Of a stretch of 64,000 bases of DNA, positions 1-8,700 are shown in pieces. The first letter of the stretch is position 1. Each line of letters starts with the position of its first letter. Source of the DNA: Candidatus Borrarchaeum yapensis (GTDB lineage Archaea > Asgardarchaeota > Sifarchaeia > Borrarchaeales > Borrarchaeaceae); the NCBI GenBank assembly GCA_016840515.1, contig JAEOSF010000012.1, forward strand, positions 1 through 64,000, read 5' to 3'. The notes under the pieces are model-generated. The model ran no database searches. It saw nothing but the letters and a program-made list of their open reading frames with translations, and was not told the origin of the DNA. The position numbers and the translations under genes are program-made.

Positions 1-209
1 AATTTTCTCTTTATTGGATGACTTTTTCTTTGCCATACAACTGAAAAAACATGTTCTGCAACAGATCTAAGATCTAAATCTCCAAAAAAGTCAATCGCAA
101 GGACATCATAATTTGCTTTTTTAGCAGAAGTTGCAATGGGTCTTGCATTGAACGCAACAACTAAACAGAAGTTGCGATCGTTCTTAGAGTATGCGATATC
201 TTCTTCCAT
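1..209 (-). CDS. N-terminal fragment of an ATP-grasp-like protein (truncated by window edge)
   Basis: Reverse-strand reading from ATG at 209: MEEDIAYSKNDRNFCLVVAFNARPIATSAKKANYDVLAIDFFGDLDLRSVAEHVFSVVWQRKSHPIKRK. It is open to the window edge and absent from the ORF track. The 'NARPIA.SAKKA.YDVLAIDFFGDLDL' start resembles archaeal ATP-grasp proteins. Confidence 0.6.
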   Translation of the reverse strand, partial: MEEDIAYSKNDRNFCLVVAFNARPIATSAKKANYDVLAIDFFGDLDLRSVAEHVFSVVWQRKSHPIKRK

Positions 210-355
210 TATCTTCCCACAGGAATAATAAATACATTAACGAAATCTTCATAATAAATTGAAATGATGTTCATAATGTTAGCATCATAAGAGAATATTG
301 TTAGGACATCTATCTCAAAAAATTATCATATTAAATCTAAAACTAGGGGGATTAG

Positions 356-817
356 TTGAGCTTAAGTGATGAAGATTATTGGGCCAGGCTGGCTTATGAA
401 GCAAAACATGTTAAAAGTGAAGAACCTGGGTTTAAACCTGAAAAGGGGGATATTCGCAAATGGCATGGTTTCATCCTTGGTACTGAATTGTACGAAGGTG
501 GCGTTTTTCAGATCGAAATTGAAATCCCTCGACAATTTCCTTTTTCACCTCCACATGTAAAATGGCTCACAGAAATCTGGCACCCGAATATTTACAAAGA
601 TAAAGTTTGTGTTGGGTTATTAGGTAAGGACTGGTCCCCATCGAATAGCTTGGTTGATGTCATTGAGACTCTTAGAATATTGTTGGCAGCGCCAAACCCT
701 GCAGATCCTCTAAACACTTCTGCTGCTAATCAGATGGAAAATGATCTAGAACGCTTCAAGAAAACTGTAAAAGATTTTACTCAGCAATATGCTACTTGGG
801 AAAAATTACAAAGTTGA
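356..817 (+). CDS. E2 ubiquitin-conjugating enzyme-like protein (UBC fold)
   Basis: Contains 'FPFSPPHVKWLTEIWHPNIYKDKVCVGLLGKDWSPSNSLVDVIETLRILLAAPNPADPLNTSAANQM': HPN motif, catalytic Cys (KVCVGLL), W.P....V..I...LL..PNP.DPLN. TTG start preceded by 'aggggga'. Confidence 0.93.
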   Translation: MSLSDEDYWARLAYEAKHVKSEEPGFKPEKGDIRKWHGFILGTELYEGGVFQIEIEIPRQFPFSPPHVKWLTEIWHPNIYKDKVCVGLLGKDWSPSNSLVDVIETLRILLAAPNPADPLNTSAANQMENDLERFKKTVKDFTQQYATWEKLQS

Positions 818-941
818 TAAATTCTCTCAAAATAAATGCACACCCATTGCGCATCTTATTTTTAAGATTTAATAATCGCTAATCTGATAATTTAAAATCA
901 AGAATCTCTCGGGATGATTGTGTCTTCCTTTGGTGATCAAA

Positions 942-1952
942 ATGAGCAAAAATAGCGACAGATATCATAGGCAAACTATAATGCCGAACTGGGATCAAAG
1001 AAAGATTTCTAATGCTACAATTTTTCTAGCTGGAATTGGGGCACTTGGGTGTGTTGTGGCAGAAATATTAACGATGATGGGTATTGGTAAATTAGTGATT
1101 GTGGATTTCGATACTGTTGAACTTTCAAATTTGAACCGTCAATGGCTATTCCGTGACGAGGATATTGGAAAATCAAAAGCTTTAGTTGCAAAAGAACATC
1201 TTAAAGTGCTAAATCCTTCTGTCGATGTTATTGCTTTTAATCAAAAGATAGAAGACATTCCAGAAAGCATTTATGCAACGTGCGATCTAATTGTTTCCTC
1301 TTTAGATACCTTTGAGGCACGCCGCTGGCTAAATTCAATGTGTGTTTCTGTAGGAAAACCACTGATTGATGCAGGTCTTTACGAATTCTTTGGTCATGTT
1401 CAGGTAATTATCCCTGGGTCAGATTCCGCCTGTCTTGAATGTCAACCCCTAATCCCCGAAACTCGATTACAGCAAGTATGCACACTCCCAGGTGAACCGA
1501 GGAAGAAGGAAAGAGATGAACCGAAGGAGGTATTTCCATCGGTTGGAACGATTTCTGCCGTAATTGGAGGAATTATGAGCCAAGAAGTTGTGAAACTGCT
1601 ATTAGGGCTTGGGAGTCCTATTGGATATCTCTTTTACGATGGTTTTTCTGAAGAATTCACAAAAATTGATCTTACTAGAAGATTAGATTGTTTTGTATGT
1701 GGTGAAAAATGGAAACTTGATGAATTAAGATATTTCGCAGAAGGAGATGAAAAAATAGGCGAATTACGGAAGAGAATAGCATTGATCTACGGTCTTGCTG
1801 ATCCTACGATGATCGTGGGAACAAAAATAGTTGACGACGAAATGAGCATTACTGAAGCAGAAATATCTGAGTTTGCACCGATCTTCGTTATCGATTCGAC
1901 TGTGGCTAAACCGATACGAATAAGAGTTGTCTTAACTCATAATTCTGTTTGA
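942..1952 (+). CDS. E1-like ubiquitin/UBL-activating enzyme (ThiF/UBA family)
   Basis: Adenylation-domain motifs 'GIGALG', 'VDFDTVELSNLNRQWLF', 'DIGKSKA'; CxxC pairs (CLEC...CFVC); catalytic-Cys-like 'QVCTLPGEPR' resembling eukaryotic UBA3/UBA2. ATG at 942 has 'ggtgatc' upstream; the ORF track starts at 918. Confidence 0.92.
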   Translation: MSKNSDRYHRQTIMPNWDQRKISNATIFLAGIGALGCVVAEILTMMGIGKLVIVDFDTVELSNLNRQWLFRDEDIGKSKALVAKEHLKVLNPSVDVIAFNQKIEDIPESIYATCDLIVSSLDTFEARRWLNSMCVSVGKPLIDAGLYEFFGHVQVIIPGSDSACLECQPLIPETRLQQVCTLPGEPRKKERDEPKEVFPSVGTISAVIGGIMSQEVVKLLLGLGSPIGYLFYDGFSEEFTKIDLTRRLDCFVCGEKWKLDELRYFAEGDEKIGELRKRIALIYGLADPTMIVGTKIVDDEMSITEAEISEFAPIFVIDSTVAKPIRIRVVLTHNSV

Positions 1953-1998
1953 TAATATAACCTTATGCAAGAATCAAGATTAATCGGAAGGAAATCTT

Positions 1999-2790
1999 AT
2001 GTCTTTCAAACTAGCTATTGTTGGTAAAGGGGGTGTAGGAAAGACCTTTTTAGCGGGAACTTTGGCAAGATTATTTGCGCAAGATGGTAAAAATGTTCTT
2101 GCTGTTGATGCAGACCCAAATATGAATTTACATGCAACAATGGGGATTTCTACAACTGAACTTCCTACTCCCATTGGTGAAATGAAAGAACTTGTTGAAG
2201 AAAGGACAGGAGTCCCTGCAGGAGCATCAGGAATGTTTGTTTTGAATCCGAGGGTTGATGATATACCTGATAAGTATCATGTTAGACAAGATGGGGCAAA
2301 ACTTATTGTACTTGGAACAATAGAGACTGCTGGAGGTGGCTGTATTTGTCCAGAAAGCACTCTTTTGCGCGCATTGCTAAGCCACATAATTCTAAAACGT
2401 GATGATATTGTCATAATAGACTTTTATGCAGGTCTTGAGCATTTAGGAAGAGGTACAAGCAAGGGTGTAGATGCAATGATAACCGTTGTTGAACCAGGAA
2501 CTAGATCATTAGATCTGGCAAAAAGAATTAATTCTCTTGGGGCAAGCCTTGGAGTTCCTCGCCGTTATATTGTGGGGAATAGGATTTCTAACGAGCAGGA
2601 AGAGAACTTCATAAAAAATGCAGCAATAGGATCTGATTTAGAATTACTTGGTCTCATTCCCAGAGATCCTGCCATTATCCAATCTGATATCATGGGTATT
2701 GCACCTATTGACTTTGCACCAGAATGTCCAGCGCTCGTTGCGATTCAAAATATCAAAGAAATACTAGAAAAGAAACTCGCTCCTCAGTGA
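1999..2790 (+). CDS. CooC-like P-loop ATPase (CO dehydrogenase nickel-insertion/maturation family, MinD-type)
   Basis: Deviant Walker A 'GKGGVGKT', 'VDADPNMNLHATMG', CxC in 'GGGCICPE', 'DFYAGLEHLGRGT'. Confidence 0.85.
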   Translation: MSFKLAIVGKGGVGKTFLAGTLARLFAQDGKNVLAVDADPNMNLHATMGISTTELPTPIGEMKELVEERTGVPAGASGMFVLNPRVDDIPDKYHVRQDGAKLIVLGTIETAGGGCICPESTLLRALLSHIILKRDDIVIIDFYAGLEHLGRGTSKGVDAMITVVEPGTRSLDLAKRINSLGASLGVPRRYIVGNRISNEQEENFIKNAAIGSDLELLGLIPRDPAIIQSDIMGIAPIDFAPECPALVAIQNIKEILEKKLAPQ

Positions 2791-2949
2791 AATAAGAGTT
2801 ATCGAGCAGAATTGATGCATTAAACATCTAGATTTTTGCAAGGATTAATTCATGTCAGGTATATCTAACGTATTGCTAGAGATAATACGAATATTAAATA
2901 CTTCAATTTCAGTTTGTAAATGTATAATCATTTTTTGGCGGCGACAAAA

Positions 2950-3633
2950 ATGACACAATCTGAAATTGAAGTTGATGGAAACATCATTATCAATGGAAAG
3001 GCGTATCCTGCTATTGAACTTCTAAAAGCAATTAACAGGTCAGGTGCACTTTCTTTCGATGATGAAACTGCACAATTGATACTTAATGATATGCCTATTC
3101 AGCCAATTTATGGATCCACAAGAAAAAACGTATTTTCTCTATTATGTTATCATAGCTTGGCGTATTGTTGCCCTAGAACTCATAAATGTGATAAACGTGA
3201 CGCTACATTGAAAATGCTTAACATCTCATTGGATGAGTATTCTCGTATTAAAGATGAGCATCATTCACTTTTTCTAGAGTTTGAACACACACATTCACAT
3301 ACCACTTACAGTGAGAATTCACCGTCTCGTGTAAATGATAATCTAGATCTTTCATCCTTTTTCGGTAATCCAAATGTAGATTCAAAGACAGAAAAAGAGA
3401 ATACAGAGGATTTCCTTAAGGAATTTCTCTCAGGGGATGATTTTGACAGCAATAGTATGTGGGATAGTTCTTTAAACCAAAAAGAAGTCCGTTATGGTAG
3501 AAAAAATGTTCCTCCATCAACAGAAACAGGTTCACGTCACTTGAGTTATTCTGGCAAATGCCCGCGCTGTAGAAAGCGAAACTCTCCTGATGATAAATTC
3601 TGTTCTCGTTGTGGAGCTGAACTTAGAGATTGA
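2950..3633 (+). CDS. Uncharacterised protein with Cys-rich N-terminal segment and C-terminal zinc ribbon
   Basis: C-terminal 'CPRCRKRNSPDDKFCSRCGAEL' is a double-zinc-ribbon-type motif; 'CYHSLAYCCPRTHKCDKRD' is a second Cys cluster. ORF track starts at 2920; ATG at 2950 is an alternative start. Confidence 0.65.
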   Translation: MTQSEIEVDGNIIINGKAYPAIELLKAINRSGALSFDDETAQLILNDMPIQPIYGSTRKNVFSLLCYHSLAYCCPRTHKCDKRDATLKMLNISLDEYSRIKDEHHSLFLEFEHTHSHTTYSENSPSRVNDNLDLSSFFGNPNVDSKTEKENTEDFLKEFLSGDDFDSNSMWDSSLNQKEVRYGRKNVPPSTETGSRHLSYSGKCPRCRKRNSPDDKFCSRCGAELRD

Positions 3634-3775
3634 TACGTTCTTAAATATTCTAAATTCTCCCTAATCAGCCATTTTTCATTTTTCAAGGATCACCCTATTG
3701 GCGAGACTCTATCCATGTCCGGTAGTATAAATCAACGATGTGAGGGCTTATTTAATTAGTATGCATTGAATCTTG

Positions 3776-4786
3776 TTATGTTAATCCAAGATGGATTTCT
3801 CGTCTCTCCTTATAAGTCTGAGGGTAGCCCTCTAAAAGGAACAGATATGTAGCCTTAATGTCTGCTTTCATTTTTTCTAAAGTCTCAATTTCTGGGTCCG
3901 TAACCCCCCAATTGAAAATACTATACCGTCTTCCAATTCGATTTAAATCGCGTGTGAAAGCTAATTCTGAAAGGACTCTTTCATAATCTGGGGTTTCAGG
4001 TTGTGGGAGTGTTGGTGTAAGTGGTAAAACATTGAATAATAATTGGTCTGCAACATCAGATAATTTCATCACGTCTTGTCCAAAATGTTTTTTAGCTCCT
4101 TCAATATAATCGGTTTCTGGATCTATATCGACGGTTAGTAGGACTTCAATATCTGGATTTAATTCCTTGATTGAACTTGTAGTTTTAGAAAGGAATGTAG
4201 TTATTTTATTGGCTCGCCATTCATACCATTGAGAAAGGATGTCCGGATCATTGAGCAATGTATCAAACACGAATTCTCTCTCTAAGTTCATTAATTCTGA
4301 AAACTCTTTTCTACATGTTTCACAAAAACAAAACTCCTGTCTAGCAAACTGATTATCCATCAGTATTATACCATTTATTTGAAATGTGAGGATTTCCTTA
4401 ATCACAGCCATAAGATATTTCCAGTACGACTCTTGGACGGGGCATACAAAAGTGCCTACGGGAGCCCTGGTAATACCAGATCTATATGCACCATATTTTG
4501 GATCCTGAGCAAAATAATCATCTACAAAGGTTGAAACTATAGCATAAACATCGACGGCGATGTCAGAAGCAATCTGGGAGAAACTTGAGAAAAATTCAGA
4601 ATACTTCTGATCACTCGGTGCGCTCATGCTTCTATAAAGTGTGTATCCAGTATCTCTCTTCGCCATTAACGCAATTCGCTCTAAAAAACTCCCATAACTC
4701 GCGAAAAACTCATCGGAAGTCTCGTTAAGCATATAAGGGTCAAGTACGGGGATATGTCCTCTTGTTAATATTTCACGGAGTTCCAT
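3776..4786 (-). CDS. Uncharacterised protein, possible glycoside-hydrolase-like TIM barrel
   Basis: 'INGIILMDNQFARQEFCFCETCRKEF' and 'SSIKELNPDIEVLLTVDIDP' resemble GH-like hypothetical barrels with a C.C..C insert. Confidence 0.45.
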   Translation of the reverse strand: MELREILTRGHIPVLDPYMLNETSDEFFASYGSFLERIALMAKRDTGYTLYRSMSAPSDQKYSEFFSSFSQIASDIAVDVYAIVSTFVDDYFAQDPKYGAYRSGITRAPVGTFVCPVQESYWKYLMAVIKEILTFQINGIILMDNQFARQEFCFCETCRKEFSELMNLEREFVFDTLLNDPDILSQWYEWRANKITTFLSKTTSSIKELNPDIEVLLTVDIDPETDYIEGAKKHFGQDVMKLSDVADQLLFNVLPLTPTLPQPETPDYERVLSELAFTRDLNRIGRRYSIFNWGVTDPEIETLEKMKADIKATYLFLLEGYPQTYKERREIHLGLT

Positions 4787-4858
4787 ATGATCACCATTAA
4801 TTAGAAATAAACCATAAGAGAACTATGCAATTCTTAGATTTAACATTTTCCGTCTCTA

Positions 4859-7462
4859 TTACATGAAAAGGTCAAGTCTTCTTATACCGATAATAGATCC
4901 AAAATCCACGTTTAATGCGTCAAGAACCTGAGTGAAGATACTTTCAACATGTTTTTTGTATTTTTCTGTGTCTATTTCATCAATCGAAGCTATTTCAACA
5001 GGTTTTACACCAGGCTCACCCCTCACCTTCACAAATGAAATAATGCTACCTGGCTCGATGTCTCTGTTCAATAATCTTGCTGCCTTTACATGTTGAGGTG
5101 TCGTCTTTTGATAACTTTTCAAGTTTCTAGTCATTTGAACACGAAATGCGAGTTCCTCTAAAGAATATTCGAGATTTTTCAATTTATCTAGACATGTCTT
5201 TACTATCGTACGTATTTTATTCCTAGCTATTTCGAAGTCATTTTGAACTTTAACTTCCGAAAGTACATTCATCATTTCGAAAAATGCGTCTTGAAGGAAT
5301 AAAGGCGTATGACGTTTTTTGCCTGTTAGTCCCTTGATATCAACAGATCCGCTTCTGTATACGCCTACGTAATTCTTTTTCCTCTCTGAAAGAGCTACAT
5401 ATCTGTAAATCTTGTCAATATCTAACTCAATATCAAGCGTTTGTTTACACCATTGCGTAAGTTTTTCGATTTGTGACTCCGAGGGATTTTCTAAGAAAAC
5501 ACTGTCAGTATCTCCATAGATAACAGAAATATCCATCTTTTGAGCCTTTTCAATTGTTTGTGTAATGATAAATCTCCCAAGAGCTGTTGTGCTTTCAGCC
5601 ACAGGCAGACAATACAAGGGAAAATGTTCTGCGCCAAAGACGCCATAAAACGCATTAATAATTAGTTTTAACGCTTGTTGAATGACATAGTAGAGTTCTT
5701 GTGTTTCCTTGCCCAACATTTTGTTTTTTGACTGTGGCTTAAACCATTTCAGTCTAATGTCTCTTAGAAATCCAATAATAAGACCTGCAAGGCCTCGTTG
5801 TTTTTTACAAACCCAATGGTCTGTACCTGGTATAAGGTTTTGTTTGCATTCTGGATGTGTACACCTTACAGTCTCATAACTAAGGTTATGGACCTTTATG
5901 ATGGAAGGATACAAACTTGCGAAATCAAGCACTACAACGTCAAAATGGACGCCTGGCAAAGGGTCAATAACAATGGCACCTTTGTATTTCTTTCCTTTTA
6001 TTATTGCCTGCGTTGAAGCCTCTTCCCCTTTTGCCTCCTTAATTTCGTTTGGTAACGGGATCAGATAATCATTCTTTCTATGTTCATAATAAAACAAATT
6101 TTGAATCCAAGAAGATACACTTTGACGTGTAACATCTTCAAGTGATAAATGGGAAATTCTCATCAATAATATTATCAATTTCCAGACGAGGTTTTCACTA
6201 TAGCGAGTAAGATTTAAGGTAATTTTTCCATCCCTATAGCAATAACTAGCTAAATCTAATAGAGGTAACTTCAAAAGGGGTTGCTCTACTTTTATTTTTT
6301 CCATACCCAATAATGCGTTGGCTACGGTATTGAGGTCAGTAGTTTTATATTTTGCAGAGAACGCATATATTTGAACAGCTCGGTTATTGAAGAATCTGTA
6401 GAGATCTACATGGATATTTTTCGACAATGCAACAAAATCTTTTCTGATGATCATTGGAATTTCGTCTCTTCGAAATCCAAGATGATTGAGAGCTCGATAA
6501 TACAAATAAGGCATATCGAATTTGTCACCGTTATATGTCAAAATAACTGGATATTCGTTGAAGACTTGAAATAGTTCTTGAAAAAGTTCTTTTTCCTTTG
6601 TAAAATATTCTATACTTACATCTTCAAGGTTATCTTTGGCGTCTCCAATTTCCACATCTTTTCTTTCAAGTAGTAGTATTCGCTTTTGCCCATCCGACGC
6701 AACAACAGAGACACATCCAACAGGATAATTTGCTTGTTCGGGTCTTGGAATTGCGTCTGCAAAAGGTGAGATAACTTCAATATCAATAGCTACACGTTTT
6801 ATATCAGGTATTGGTGACAAAAAGAGAGGCATATTCTTTTCCAGAAGTTCCTTCACTTCTTTTGGTTCATCTTCAAATAGTTGATTAATTTCTTCTTTAA
6901 TCTCTACTGGTACGATTGCAGCACTATTAAGCTGCTCATCAAAGACTTCATAAGGTAAACCGGGTGTTAACGCTAAATCCGCTATGTAACATTTGTGATA
7001 TGGAATATTTGCTTCCCATGCCGTTGGTAATAACTCTCGAATAGCCCCCGTTTTCCCGCCGATTGCAAGCGGATCTTTAGCAATTATTTTTGTCATTTTT
7101 ACAGACTTATCTAGTAAAAGATCCTTTTTTTCAACCGTTTCCATATCCAAAAATCCTGTATGGTTCGTTATTTTAGAGTTATTTTTCAGATCTTCAATGG
7201 AAATATTTGAAAAGCAATAAGGATGATGATCTGAGCAATCATGCCAGAAATAAATTGAGTGATTTCTTGGATCATAAAATCGTGCCGCAGCACAACTATT
7301 CTTTCCATCATATTCTACAGAGAGTAAAAAATCTGTCTTTTTGGTTGTAAGTTCTTTAATCTCTAATTCAGTTATTTTCTCTTCCTTTGAGGATTTTTCT
7401 TTCTTTTTTCGTGGTTTATAGGATTCAAAAAACTGATCAAGTATCGTTTCTGATAAATCCAT
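4859..7462 (-). CDS. Family B DNA polymerase (PolB1-like) with exonuclease domain
   Basis: Exo motifs DIE, 'YNGDKFD', 'YRDGKIT'; Pol motifs 'DFASLYPSII', 'KLIINAFYGVFG', 'YGDTDSVF'; Zn segment 'CTHPECKQNLIPGTDHWVCKKQRG'. Start at 7462 (MDLSETILDQ) has a GAGGAGAAA SD; the ORF track extends to 7507. Confidence 0.95.
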   Translation of the reverse strand: MDLSETILDQFFESYKPRKKKEKSSKEEKITELEIKELTTKKTDFLLSVEYDGKNSCAAARFYDPRNHSIYFWHDCSDHHPYCFSNISIEDLKNNSKITNHTGFLDMETVEKKDLLLDKSVKMTKIIAKDPLAIGGKTGAIRELLPTAWEANIPYHKCYIADLALTPGLPYEVFDEQLNSAAIVPVEIKEEINQLFEDEPKEVKELLEKNMPLFLSPIPDIKRVAIDIEVISPFADAIPRPEQANYPVGCVSVVASDGQKRILLLERKDVEIGDAKDNLEDVSIEYFTKEKELFQELFQVFNEYPVILTYNGDKFDMPYLYYRALNHLGFRRDEIPMIIRKDFVALSKNIHVDLYRFFNNRAVQIYAFSAKYKTTDLNTVANALLGMEKIKVEQPLLKLPLLDLASYCYRDGKITLNLTRYSENLVWKLIILLMRISHLSLEDVTRQSVSSWIQNLFYYEHRKNDYLIPLPNEIKEAKGEEASTQAIIKGKKYKGAIVIDPLPGVHFDVVVLDFASLYPSIIKVHNLSYETVRCTHPECKQNLIPGTDHWVCKKQRGLAGLIIGFLRDIRLKWFKPQSKNKMLGKETQELYYVIQQALKLIINAFYGVFGAEHFPLYCLPVAESTTALGRFIITQTIEKAQKMDISVIYGDTDSVFLENPSESQIEKLTQWCKQTLDIELDIDKIYRYVALSERKKNYVGVYRSGSVDIKGLTGKKRHTPLFLQDAFFEMMNVLSEVKVQNDFEIARNKIRTIVKTCLDKLKNLEYSLEELAFRVQMTRNLKSYQKTTPQHVKAARLLNRDIEPGSIISFVKVRGEPGVKPVEIASIDEIDTEKYKKHVESIFTQVLDALNVDFGSIIGIRRLDLFM

Positions 7463-7496
7463 AAATTTCTCCTCAAAGTTACTTCTAATTGTGAAA

Positions 7497-8654
7497 TCAT
7501 TTATCATTATTTGAAGCAGTCCTTAATATCCTTTCAATTCTATCAATAACGTGTTGCCACCTATAATTCTCTACATTTTCTAAACTCTTTTCCACCAGTT
7601 TCTTATAGGTTTGTTTATCGTCAATAAGTCGCAAGATTTCATTTTTTAGCGAAACCTCGTTATTTGGTTCAAATACGACTCCTCCCAGGCCAATTGTTTC
7701 AGCAATTGCAGTACAATCTGAGCCAATAACTGGCGAACCACAAGCTTGAGCCTCTAAAATCGGTAACCCAAATCCTTCGTAGAGGCTTGGTATGACAAAA
7801 ATGTCACTTGCAGCATAATAGCTTGGCAATTCCTCCTCTGAAACGTGTCCTGCAAATATTACGATCTCAGATACATTCAATCGTTTTGCAAATGTTTCAA
7901 GGTTTTTTCGTTCCCTTCCACTCCCTACAATCATGGCTTTAATCTTTATATCTTTTCGTTCGTTTCTTATTAGGCTTAATGCCTTTAAAAACCATTGCAA
8001 TCCTTTATGTGCTTCTAAACGACCAACATACAGAAGTACCGTAGCATCTCTTATGTTTAAGCGATTTCTAACGTCATTTCCAGAAATAGAAGGATTAAAT
8101 CGAGTTAAATCGACACCATGAGGTATGATCTCACTGTTTATACGGTATCGTTGTCTTATTTCTTCTCTAATGTACTTGCTATGCACAATAATATAATCAA
8201 ATTGTATAAATGAAAGCCAAAATCGAAACATTGCATCGTATTTTAAAAGCGATAGTTTATCTATGCCTTTCTTATAGGCAGAAAATGTAAGACCATGATG
8301 GTCAAACACACAGGGTTTATTATACAACTGCTTAATAAGAAAAATCAAGAAGAAGTCCATAAATGAATGTGTTTCTACACAGAACACGTCATATTGACTT
8401 AAGAAGCTCAAAACTTCTTTAAGATAAGGAAGCAAAGAAATTTCATGGATAAGAGGCGTTCTTGAGACTATTTTTGGAAAAGGAAATACTTTATAATTTG
8501 CAAGACTCCTAACTGCCTGAGAATCGAACCAAGGACCTGTAACGAGTACGGTAACTTTATGACCTTTTTTTTCCAAACCCCACGCAATTCTCTTGATGTA
8601 GTCACCTCGGCTGTCAGGTGACTTAAAATAATGTGTTAAGATCGCTATTTTCAT
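7497..8654 (-). CDS. GT4-family glycosyltransferase
   Basis: 'MKIAILTHYFKSPDSRGDYIKRIAWGLEKKGHKV' start, 'YVGRLEAHKGLQWFLKAL', 'PSLYEGFGLPILEAQACGSPVI'. Start set to 8654 rather than the ORF-track 8744. Confidence 0.93.
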   Translation of the reverse strand: MKIAILTHYFKSPDSRGDYIKRIAWGLEKKGHKVTVLVTGPWFDSQAVRSLANYKVFPFPKIVSRTPLIHEISLLPYLKEVLSFLSQYDVFCVETHSFMDFFLIFLIKQLYNKPCVFDHHGLTFSAYKKGIDKLSLLKYDAMFRFWLSFIQFDYIIVHSKYIREEIRQRYRINSEIIPHGVDLTRFNPSISGNDVRNRLNIRDATVLLYVGRLEAHKGLQWFLKALSLIRNERKDIKIKAMIVGSGRERKNLETFAKRLNVSEIVIFAGHVSEEELPSYYAASDIFVIPSLYEGFGLPILEAQACGSPVIGSDCTAIAETIGLGGVVFEPNNEVSLKNEILRLIDDKQTYKKLVEKSLENVENYRWQHVIDRIERILRTASNNDK

Positions 8655-8700
8655 CTTAAACCACCGAAGAAGACTCTCGGAGAAGAATGGGGTAATTGAA

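Noticed and set aside
818-3000. A small ubiquitin-like -GG gene between E2, E1 and the CooC-like gene
   Set aside because: Gaps are too short (about 125, 46 and 130-160 bp) and no -GG-terminated beta-grasp frame is visible.
5798-6574. Small ORFs on the strand opposite PolB (72 and 67 aa)
   Set aside because: They lie antisense inside a well-supported polymerase gene, with no recognisable domain or start signal.
7497-7507. Genuine 11-bp overlap between PolB and the adjacent GT4
   Set aside because: PolB more likely starts at 7462 with a GAGGAGAAA SD, which removes the overlap.
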